Of a stretch of 64,000 bases of DNA, positions 57,547-64,000 are shown piece by piece. Location: positions 38,989 through 102,988 of the forward strand of contig NZ_JBQKKT010000011.1 of the NCBI RefSeq assembly GCF_052116585.1. The letters are read 5' to 3'. Under the pieces are notes generated by a model. The model saw only the letters and a program-made list of their open reading frames with translations. It ran no database searches and was not told where the DNA came from. Within the stretch, counting starts at the first letter, position 1; every line of letters begins with the position of its first letter. This DNA comes from Luteococcus sp052116585 (GTDB lineage: Bacteria; Actinomycetota; Actinomycetes; Propionibacteriales; Propionibacteriaceae). Made by a program: the position numbers and the translations under genes.

Positions 57547-59991
57547 CTACTGGTCCGGCTGGCGCCGCAACCGTCGCAGCTGTTCCAGGGCCGCGTGCTC
57601 CAGCAGGACGGGAATGAAGTCCCGCACCGGCCCCGTCATGTCCTCATAGGCGTCCTCGATCACCGCTCTGACGGTACCGGGCGGCAGGTCCGGGAAGGCC
57701 TGCTCCAACCGCTCGATCACGTGCTGCACCTCGCGCCATTCGAAGTCCGGAGTCACTTCCAGCACCACCGAGGTGCGCCCGTCGACCCGGTAGCGGCACT
57801 GGTCGCTCAGCGCCACTGAGGGCTCGGCGAAGTCATCAGGGCTGGCCAAGGACGTGTCGACCACTCGGCACCAGCGATAGCCCTCCTCCAACGGAGGCAG
57901 CGCGAAGTCGAGAGGCTCCCAGTAGGAGTTGAAGACCACGAACAGGTGCTCGTCGCTGGTCGGATGCCGCAGCTCAACGGCAAGGCTGTGGGAGTTTTCA
58001 CTGAAGTCTGGCCGTCCGAGCTCGACGCCGTGCCAGGTGACAGAGGTCCCGGTGGCGTCTCCCCAGTAGGACGGTGCGGCGCACAGCACCGACGCGCTCC
58101 GGAAGCCCAGTGTCTTCTGGACGAAGCGCAACAATCCCGCGTGCTGGATCGTGCCGTGCCAGTCGAACCAGCTGATCTCGTTATCCTGGCAGTAGGCGTT
58201 GTTGTTGCCGTGTTGGGTGCGCCGCACCTCGTCGCCCATCAGCATCATCGGGCGCCCCTGCGAAACCATCAGCGCCACGAACGCATTGCGGATCTGTCGC
58301 TCACGCAGCGCTTCGACCTGTGTGTCATCCGTCGGCCCCTCGGCACCACAGTTCCAGCTCTCGTTGTCATTCGCACCGTCACGGTTGTCCTCGCCATTGG
58401 CCAGGTTGTGCTTCTCGTTGTAGCTGACCAGGTCGTTCAGCGTGAAGCCGTCGTGCGCGGTCACGAAGTTGATGCTGCGCAAGGGGTCCCGATCGGGTTG
58501 GCTGAACAGCTGGGCGCTACCCATGAGGCTGTCGGCAAAGCGACTGGCCAGGCCAGTGTCACCCTTGAGGAAGCGCCGCACCACGTCGCGGTAGGCGCCA
58601 TTCCACACCGCCCACCGATCCCCGACGAAGGTCGTCACCTCGTAGAGGCCGACCGCATCCCAGGCCTCGGCGATGATCTTGGTGTCGGCGAGCAGCGGGT
58701 CGGTCTCGATGTCCCACAGGATCGGTGGATTGCGCAGCGGCGCACCGTCCTGGCCGCGCGAGAGCACCGACGCCAGGTCGAAGCGGAAACCGTCGACGTG
58801 CATGTGCTGCACCCAGTACCGCAGGCAGTCCAGGATGAGCCGCCGCACCACGGTCTCGTTCGTGTTGAAGGTGTTGCCTGTGCCGGTGAAGTCGTCGTAG
58901 CCGAGGCCGCCCGCAGTGTTGACGATGTAGTAGGTGAGGTTGTCGAAGCCTCGCCAGGAGGTGACTGACCCGCCCACTCCCCCTTCGCACGTGTGGTTGA
59001 AGACGACGTCGAGAATCACCTGGATCCCTGCGGCATGCAGTGCCTTGACCATGTCACGAAACTCGTCGACCGGGCCCAACGGGTCCACCCGCGAGCTGAA
59101 CTGCGCATGCGGGGCGAAGAAGGCCAACGGCTGGTAGCCCCAGTAGTTCGATCGCCCCTCCGGGGCCGTCTGCCAGTCGAACTGCTGCACCGGCAGCAGT
59201 TCCACCGTGGTGACTCCGAGCTCTTGCAGATACGGGATCTTCTCGATGAGGCCGCGATAGGTTCCGCGCACCGACGGGTCGAGCCCCGAGTTTGGATGGG
59301 CGGTGAATCCCTTGGCGTGCATTTCGTAGATGAAGGTGGCATCCAGATCGCGTGCCAGGGGCCGGTCACCTTCCCAGTCATAGCTTTCCGGATCCACCAC
59401 GACGCCCTTCGGCGCGAGCGCGGCATTGTCACCGGGCCTGCAGGCAGCCTCCCGCGAGTAGTCGTGAGGGAAGCTCAGGCAACGCGCATAGGGGTCGACC
59501 AACAGCTTGTCAGGGTCGAACATCAACCCCTCTTCCGGGCTCCGCGGACCGTCCACGCGATAGCCGTAGAGTTGCCCCGCTCGCAGACCGGGGACGAAGA
59601 CGTGCCAGTAGTAGTAGGTGCGATTGGTCCGCGGATCCAGCTGGATTGATCTGCTTGGGCAGGCGTCGTCGGCATCCTCGAAGAGGAGCAGTGCGACGGA
59701 CGTCGCATCCCGAGAGAAGACGCAGAACGTGACACCCGTGTCGCTCACCGTCGCGCCCAAGGGTGGTACGCCGGAGACGGACAGTCCTGCACCGGCCGGG
59801 CCGGAGCGTGCGGCCAGCCGTGCGCGGCTGCGCCGTTCGACCATCACCGGGATGAGGTCTGGGTTGAGGCTCAAGGTCATCGCTCTGACCTCGCGCACCG
59901 TCGTGTTGACCTCAGCTCCGGCCAGCCGCGGGAACTCGCGGGTGAGCCGTGCGATGAGGGTGTCGAGTTCGAGTTCGTCCATGCCGGCCAT
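57547..59991 (-). CDS. glgX: Glycogen debranching enzyme GlgX with terminal helical modules
   Basis: An 814-residue GH13 enzyme that hydrolyses alpha-1,6 branches of glycogen. After a CBM48-like domain (ATVSDTGVTFCVFSRDATSVALLLF) the barrel has VILDVVFNHTCEGG near residue 345, nucleophile VDGFRFDLASVL near 425, acid/base IIAEAWDAVG near 460 and TAHDGFTLNDLVSYN near 530. Unusually, both ends carry a similar helical module of about 60 residues: N-terminal LTREFPRL...DLIPVMVERRSRARL and C-terminal LEQAFPDL...DFIPVLLEHAALEQL. The ATG at 59991 has gaggtgg upstream; the ATG at 59982 is an alternative. Confidence 0.92.
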   Translation of the reverse strand: MAGMDELELDTLIARLTREFPRLAGAEVNTTVREVRAMTLSLNPDLIPVMVERRSRARLAARSGPAGAGLSVSGVPPLGATVSDTGVTFCVFSRDATSVALLLFEDADDACPSRSIQLDPRTNRTYYYWHVFVPGLRAGQLYGYRVDGPRSPEEGLMFDPDKLLVDPYARCLSFPHDYSREAACRPGDNAALAPKGVVVDPESYDWEGDRPLARDLDATFIYEMHAKGFTAHPNSGLDPSVRGTYRGLIEKIPYLQELGVTTVELLPVQQFDWQTAPEGRSNYWGYQPLAFFAPHAQFSSRVDPLGPVDEFRDMVKALHAAGIQVILDVVFNHTCEGGVGGSVTSWRGFDNLTYYIVNTAGGLGYDDFTGTGNTFNTNETVVRRLILDCLRYWVQHMHVDGFRFDLASVLSRGQDGAPLRNPPILWDIETDPLLADTKIIAEAWDAVGLYEVTTFVGDRWAVWNGAYRDVVRRFLKGDTGLASRFADSLMGSAQLFSQPDRDPLRSINFVTAHDGFTLNDLVSYNEKHNLANGEDNRDGANDNESWNCGAEGPTDDTQVEALRERQIRNAFVALMVSQGRPMMLMGDEVRRTQHGNNNAYCQDNEISWFDWHGTIQHAGLLRFVQKTLGFRSASVLCAAPSYWGDATGTSVTWHGVELGRPDFSENSHSLAVELRHPTSDEHLFVVFNSYWEPLDFALPPLEEGYRWCRVVDTSLASPDDFAEPSVALSDQCRYRVDGRTSVVLEVTPDFEWREVQHVIERLEQAFPDLPPGTVRAVIEDAYEDMTGPVRDFIPVLLEHAALEQLRRLRRQPDQ

Positions 59992-60209
59992 CAGCCACCT
60001 CGATGAGGATCTTCGCGGTGCCACCAACCTAGCCCTGCCGAGGGAGAAGGGCCATCCCCCGCTCACGTCAGGACGCATCCCATGGCGTCCCACATGAACC
60101 ACGCTGGAAATCGACGCGATCTTTCAGGCAATGGCCGTGGCGCCGCCCCGAGCACAGGCGATGCTGGAACCAGACGAACCGTCGCGACGACAGACCGGAG
60201 GAAGTCCCC

Positions 60210-60878
60210 ATGCGTTCCCGCTCCCTTGCGACGGCACTGAGTGCTCTTGCCGCCGCTGCCTGTTTCATGTTCGTGGCCGTTGATCGATGGGCCATCTGCC
60301 TCACCGGGGATCGCGACGCATGCTTCGCCCGTGAGGATGACTCCTACGACAGAATGCTTGAGGCGGCGGGCTCTGCCCAGCCCTTCATCCTCGCCCTCGG
60401 CTATGGGCTGCTCGCCCTGTCTTTCCTGCTCGCTGCACGTCGCCGACGAGCAGTGATGCCACCGGCGCTCCTGCTGGCCCTTTCGCCGGCAGCCTATGTC
60501 CTGTTGTTGGCTATCGGACGCTGGGCATCTTGGGGCCACCTCCTTCCGGCCGGTCCGATCTCCATGATCTACACCTTGGGGCCGTTCATGATCCCAGCGG
60601 CAGCTCTCTGGTTCGGGCATCGTGCGGGAATGGGTACAGGCCAGCGGGCCCTACTCACGGTCGGAAGCTTCATGACAGCGTTCCTGGTCGACTTCGTGAT
60701 GGTGGCGCCCCTGCTCATGGGCGGCTATGTCTCCCACGACACCACGCCCTACTCCTGGGTGTCGAGCGCCGTCGGCTCCCTCCTGGTCGGGATCGCCTTT
60801 GCCTGGGATGGCATGTCCTCAGGCAGGGCCGTCCCCGTCGAAGTGCGCGATCGTGCTGTCTCCATGACGCCGGCCTGA
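60210..60878 (+). CDS. Polytopic membrane protein of unknown function
   Basis: A 222-residue protein with about six hydrophobic segments and a loop with two cysteines (WAICLTGDRDACF) between the first and second. The layout is similar to DUF998-type proteins, but I am not certain. accggaggaag precedes the ATG, a clear ribosome site. It is divergent from glgX and convergent with the GntR-type gene. Confidence 0.75.
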   Translation: MRSRSLATALSALAAAACFMFVAVDRWAICLTGDRDACFAREDDSYDRMLEAAGSAQPFILALGYGLLALSFLLAARRRRAVMPPALLLALSPAAYVLLLAIGRWASWGHLLPAGPISMIYTLGPFMIPAAALWFGHRAGMGTGQRALLTVGSFMTAFLVDFVMVAPLLMGGYVSHDTTPYSWVSSAVGSLLVGIAFAWDGMSSGRAVPVEVRDRAVSMTPA

Positions 60879-60912
60879 GCAAACCACCGCACGCCGGCCC
60901 AAGGCCGCGGAA

Positions 60913-61314
60913 TCACCACAGGCGACGCAACAGCCCCACCGTTTCATCCAGGTCGAGCCCGCTGCGCTTGGCCGCCTGGACCACCCTGGCCATGTCCGTA
61001 CTCAGCATGTCTGACGTGCCGGTTCCCACCACGATGGTCCCATTGCGGCCGCGCGTCTCCACATGGCCCTCCGCTTCCAGCACGCGATAGGCCTTCGCCA
61101 CCGTGTTCACCGCCAACCCCAGACCAGCTGCCAGGGCCCGAACCGATGGCAACCTCGTCCCCGTCGGAATCTCGCCCGAGCTGATGCCACGAACGACCTG
61201 ATCCACGACCTGGGCGAAGGGTGCCGTTGCCAGCTCGGGGTCCACCGCGATGACAACGTCATGGATGCGAGCCCGCCCCGGGCCCACTCCCCCGCTCGTC
61301 GATACGTCGTTCAT
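60913..61314 (-). CDS. GntR-family regulator, YtrA subfamily
   Basis: A 133-residue regulator with a GntR winged helix (PFAQVVDQVVRGISSGEIPTGTRLPSVRALAAGLGLAVNTVAKAYRVLEAEGHVETRGRNG) and only a short C-terminal helical tail, as in the YtrA subfamily. YtrA-type regulators usually control ABC transporters, but none is adjacent here. TAGCAT at 61327-61322 is seven bases before the ATG at 61314, a leaderless-type start. Confidence 0.9.
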   Translation of the reverse strand: MNDVSTSGGVGPGRARIHDVVIAVDPELATAPFAQVVDQVVRGISSGEIPTGTRLPSVRALAAGLGLAVNTVAKAYRVLEAEGHVETRGRNGTIVVGTGTSDMLSTDMARVVQAAKRSGLDLDETVGLLRRLW

Positions 61315-61364
61315 GATTGCGATGCTAGCGCCGAAGAGCACCCGTCAACCGTCTGGGCAGACGC

Positions 61365-61404
61365 GACGAGGCTGCCACCCCGATGATGGGATGGCAGCCT
61401 CGTC
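61365..61404 (-). terminator. Terminator of mqo
   Basis: GACGAGGCTGCCA (61365-61377) pairs with TGGCAGCCTCGTC (61392-61404), 13 perfect pairs extended by CCC/GGG, about 50 bases past the mqo stop on the minus strand. Confidence 0.82.
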
Positions 61405-61455
61405 ATGGACGGACGGACCACCGCGCCGAATCGTCGATGGTCAGCTCGGTAGCTC

Positions 61456-63000
61456 TCAGGCCTTGGAGGGCTTCTCCAGGTTGAGCACCTCGGCCGTGTG
61501 ACTCATCACCTCGTAGGCGCGATCAGGGTTCTCGGAGAGCTTCTCGCCATAGGACGGGATCATCTCCTTGACCTTGGGCTCCCACTCCTCCATCTTGTCG
61601 GGGAAGCAACGAGTCAGCACGTCCAGGACGATCGGCACCGCGGTCGAAGCGCCCGGCGAAGCGCCGAGGACGGCGCCCAAGGTGCCGTCGGCAGAGGTGA
61701 GCACCTCGGTGCCGAACTGGAGAGTGCCACCCTTGCCGTTGGCGTCGGTCTTGATGATCTGGGCACGCTGACCGGCCTTGATCATGTGCCAGTCCTCGAT
61801 GCTCGCGGCAGGAGCAAAGGCGCGCATCTCCGCGAGCTTCTGGGCCGGGGTCATGAAGATCATCGTGGCCAGCATCTTGATCAGCGGGATGTTGTCCTTG
61901 GCAACATTCAGCACCGCGCCGATGTTGTCCGTGCGGATCATCTTCGGCATGTCGAGCAATGATCCGTACTTCAGGAAGCGGGGGTCGATACCGGCATAGG
62001 GACCGAACAGCACCGAGCGGCTGCCATTGATGACGCGGGCGTCCATGTGCGGGTTGGACATCGGCGGGGCGCCCACCGGGGGCTTCGCGTAGACCTTCAC
62101 CTTGTGCTGGTTGACGACCGACGGGTCGTCGGTGGAGAGGAAGGCACCGGTGACCGGGAAGAGGGCGTATCCCGCAACTTCCGGGATGCCGGCCTTCTGC
62201 AGCATCTTGAGGGCCCAGCCGCCGCCGCCGTTGAAGACGAACTTGGCGCGCACGAACTTCTCGCGCCCGGTGCGCTTGGCACCTACCTCGCCGTGCTCGA
62301 CGATGCGCAGGGTCCAGCTGCCGTCGGTGTTCTGCTTGAGGTCGGTCACCTCGCGGGAGGTCTCGACGTTCACGCCATGGAAGGCCAGGTAGTTGAAGAT
62401 CTGTGTGGTGATCGAGCCGAAGTCGACGTCGGTGCCAGTGGGATCGTAGGTGACAGCGATGTGCTCGTTGGGATCGCGACCCTCGGTCAGCATCGGGGCC
62501 CACTCGGCGATCTTCTCGGGATCGTCGCTGAACTCCATGGAAGTGAACAGGGGGTTCGTGTGGAGGCTTTCCCAGCGACGACGCAGGAAGTCGACGTCGT
62601 CGTCGCCGCGGACGAAGGACATGTGGGGGCACGGGTTCACGAAGGTCTCCGGCAGACCCAGGATGCCCTTCTCCACCAGGTGAGCCCAGAGCTGACGCGT
62701 CTGCTGGAACTGCTCGTTGATCTCGATGGGCTTCGTGTTGTTCATCGAGCCATCGGGGTTCTCACGCGTGTAGTTCAGCTCACACAGACCCGCGTGGCCG
62801 GTGCCGGCGTTGTTCCAAGGGTTCGACGACTCCTTCGCCACCTTGGGAAGGCGCTCGTAGCCGACGATCTTCCAATCGGGCTGGAGCTGGTTCAAGATCA
62901 GGCCGATGGTGGCGCTCAGCACACCACCACCAATCAGGGCAACATCAACTTCTTCGGCCTCGACGGGCCACTTGCCGGGCTTGCGCTTACCGAACGCCAC
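61456..63000 (-). CDS. mqo: Malate:quinone oxidoreductase
   Basis: A 514-residue membrane-associated flavoprotein that oxidises malate to oxaloacetate and passes electrons to quinone. VDVALIGGGVLSATIGLIL near residue 20 is the FAD Rossmann motif; ERLPKVAKESSNPWNNAGTGHAGLCELNYT near 50 and MSFVRGDDDVDFLRRRW near 128 are diagnostic, as is LGASPGASTAVPIVLDVL near the end. The GTG at 63000 has gaggag six bases upstream. The long repeat-rich region upstream should contain its promoter. Confidence 0.97.
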   Translation of the reverse strand: MAFGKRKPGKWPVEAEEVDVALIGGGVLSATIGLILNQLQPDWKIVGYERLPKVAKESSNPWNNAGTGHAGLCELNYTRENPDGSMNNTKPIEINEQFQQTRQLWAHLVEKGILGLPETFVNPCPHMSFVRGDDDVDFLRRRWESLHTNPLFTSMEFSDDPEKIAEWAPMLTEGRDPNEHIAVTYDPTGTDVDFGSITTQIFNYLAFHGVNVETSREVTDLKQNTDGSWTLRIVEHGEVGAKRTGREKFVRAKFVFNGGGGWALKMLQKAGIPEVAGYALFPVTGAFLSTDDPSVVNQHKVKVYAKPPVGAPPMSNPHMDARVINGSRSVLFGPYAGIDPRFLKYGSLLDMPKMIRTDNIGAVLNVAKDNIPLIKMLATMIFMTPAQKLAEMRAFAPAASIEDWHMIKAGQRAQIIKTDANGKGGTLQFGTEVLTSADGTLGAVLGASPGASTAVPIVLDVLTRCFPDKMEEWEPKVKEMIPSYGEKLSENPDRAYEVMSHTAEVLNLEKPSKA

Positions 63001-63350
63001 AACTACTCCTCACGAATACCTGCATCCAGGCCCGATGTCGTTGGCTCCCGACTGCTACGGCGCAGTCGCTCGCGCGGCATCGTGCAACCCCCGTTGGACT
63101 CCCTGAGTGCGACCGGGCACCGGAGCCGAAGGCTTCTCCAACAGTATGCCGTTAACGGTTGGATCACCAGTCGAGTTCCGCTGCGTGACCACGGGTGACG
63201 TCGGCTGCTGCAGGGCTCGCCCGCACCTGTGTCACGCTCATCGCGAACACGTCAACCAATGCTCCGGTCCCCCATCCGGCGAGCCGACTCAGAGGCCGAA
63301 TCAATGGCGTCGATTCCCCTGCCTGCCGTCGAACACTCCCCGGCCCCCAA

Positions 63351-63388
63351 CGTGTTGGACCAGCCCCGAACGTGTTGGACCAGCCCCG
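63351..63388. repeat. 20-bp tandem repeat, two copies
   Basis: cgtgttggaccagccccgaa at 63351-63370 repeats over 18 bases at 63371-63388. Confidence 0.85.
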
Positions 63389-63507
63389 CTGCCGGCGAAG
63401 GCTGAAACGTTCGCCAGGGCCCACTCCCACTCCTGCAAGGGACCCGCCCAATCCACTCCTGCCGGGGTATTGGCGAATGGACCCCGGCTTCGGTCGCGTT
63501 CTGCGCT

Positions 63508-63569
63508 GTCGCGTGGGTTTGGTTGCTTCGCTGCTGGTACAACACACGCTAAGGGCTGGATCCCACGCG
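63508..63569. repeat. 62-bp repeat, copy 1
   Basis: The first 31 bases (gtcgcgtgggtttggttgct and on to ctggta) and the last 12 (ggatcccacgcg) are identical to copy 2 at 63671-63732; the middle is diverged. The ends of the unit, CGCGTGGG and CCCACGCG, are inverted repeats of each other, so each copy could form a large hairpin. Confidence 0.88.
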
Positions 63570-63670
63570 CACTGGTGGAACAGAGACGACGGCCAGGATC
63601 CGGCGCCAGGGAAGTGCTCCAACGTGACTGGGTGCTGGTGTCGGCACCCATCAGGGGCGACGTGGTGGTT

Positions 63671-63732
63671 GTCGCGTGGGTTTGGTTGCTTCGCTGCTGG
63701 TAGAGCACACGCGAGAAGTTGGATCCCACGCG
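63671..63732. repeat. 62-bp repeat, copy 2
   Basis: The second copy of the unit at 63508-63569, exactly 163 bp away, same orientation. It has the same CGCGTGGG...CCCACGCG inverted ends. Confidence 0.88.
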
Positions 63733-63898
63733 TCGGGGCTGGAATCCATGCCTCCGGGCGGTGGTGCCGGCACCCATCTCTGACGACGTGGTGCCCCGCG
63801 CGCGGTCGAGACTGTTACGCGATGGCTTGTGGGTGCCGCGTCGGACGGGGAAGAGTCCGCGCGATTTGGCTGGCTTGGGGTGTGGTGGGTGGGGATGC

Positions 63899-63950
63899 AA
63901 AACACCCCTTTGGGTGTGTCACCGTGGTGACAACCCAAAGGGGTGTTTGT
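63899..63950 (-). terminator. Terminator of the ribosomal RNA operon
   Basis: Read on the minus strand, AAACACCCCTTTGGGT pairs with ACCCAAAGGGGTGTTT, and an inner GTCACC/GGTGAC hairpin fills the centre; the stem runs into TTTT. It lies just downstream of the 5S rRNA end. Confidence 0.93.
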
Positions 63951-63956
63951 GTAAGT

Positions 63957-64000
63957 CCGGCGGCGTCCTAGTCTCCCACAGGATCCCTCCTGCAGTACCA
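63957..64000 (-). rRNA. rrf: 5S ribosomal RNA, 3' part (cut by the window end)
   Basis: The minus strand reads TGGTACTGCAGGAGGG, then GTGGGAGACTAGGACGCCGCC, the conserved 3' third of an actinobacterial 5S rRNA (compare the GGTAC...GGGAGA.TAGG pattern). The rest of the gene, and presumably 23S and 16S rRNA, lie beyond position 64000. The mature 3' end is placed to within a few bases. Confidence 0.9.

Larger units (their letters stand above)
63001..63898. other. Repeat-rich region of about 900 bp without a convincing gene
   Basis: Long open frames exist on both strands but overlap one another, have no ribosome sites and change frame between copies of the same repeat, so I treat them as noncoding. 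The region contains a 20-bp tandem repeat at 63351-63388, two 62-bp repeats (63508-63569, 63671-63732) and a related pair of shorter segments (about 63637-63668 and 63762-63793). It lies between the mqo start and the end of a ribosomal RNA operon. Confidence 0.6.

Noticed and set aside
63164..63971. Several overlapping frames of 150-260 codons upstream of mqo
   Set aside because: They overlap on both strands, have unusual composition, and read the two repeat copies in different frames, so no single protein is supported.

Overview
The window is a GC-rich chromosomal segment of an actinobacterium, most likely a member of the Propionibacteriaceae. The evidence is gene content: a pyrophosphate-dependent phosphofructokinase close to the Propionibacterium freudenreichii type as I remember it, two polyphosphate kinases of different PPK2 classes, phosphatidylinositol mannoside genes, the mycobacterial-type gcvH-garA-ftsR locus, coproheme-pathway hemE-hemQ, and many genes with an actinobacterial -10 box placed for leaderless transcription. 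No species can be named from sequence alone. I see no prophage, intact insertion sequence, CRISPR array or plasmid function.

Layout. 1-4.0 kb: rnd and a DUF3000 gene on the minus strand, divergent from hemE and hemQ. 4.0-9.5 kb: permease and binding protein of an ABC importer without its ATPase, msrB, a frameshifted LigD-type polymerase, a PPK2 and a CbiX-like chelatase. 9.5-10.7 kb: mostly untranslated DNA with four tRNA genes, Val(CAC) on the minus strand and Gly(GCC)-Cys(GCA)-Val(GAC) on the plus strand. 10.9-26.5 kb: a nearly continuous plus-strand block that joins two loci kept apart in Mycobacterium tuberculosis: thrS-HIT-pgsA-acyltransferase-pimA (inositol phospholipid and PIM synthesis), then pgsA2-like-DUF881-sbp-DUF881-gcvH-garA-ftsR-nuclease-merR-gcvP (envelope, division and glycine cleavage).

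26.6-34.2 kb: a YihY/BrkB membrane protein, PPi-phosphofructokinase, a TadE-like protein, two tandem paralogous helix-turn-helix proteins of unknown function, a YciO/Sua5 protein and an M3 oligopeptidase. 34.3-41.1 kb: mostly minus-strand genes, including a tightly overlapping run SatD-like / membrane protein / DUF4031-HD fusion / tyrosine phosphatase. 41.2-51 kb: tpx, a divergent Hsp70-like / coiled-coil repeat protein pair, a sirtuin, a second PPK2, a flavohemoprotein, DUF445 and a marR-membrane pair. 51-63 kb: a trehalose-synthase-like GH13 enzyme, a rhomboid-like protein, a roadblock-like protein, an orphan double ABC ATPase, a PAS protein, GlgX with helical modules at both ends, a GntR regulator and mqo. 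The right end holds about 0.9 kb of repeat-rich DNA without a convincing gene, then the terminator and 3' end of a 5S rRNA gene on the minus strand.

Functional picture: much of the content fits a propionibacterial economy based on polyphosphate, pyrophosphate and storage glucans (PPK2 twice, PPi-PFK, GlgX, TreS-like), plus malate oxidation by Mqo and glycine cleavage. The most unusual signals are (i) short tandem repeats that span stop codons at four separate genes, (ii) at least fifteen leaderless-type promoters, (iii) the tandem HTH paralogs, (iv) the Hsp70-like/coiled-coil divergent pair, (v) an ABC ATPase whose second domain has lost its catalytic residues, and (vi) the 62-bp repeats beside the rRNA operon. 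I did not find a complete system that I can declare new; these are the best candidates.
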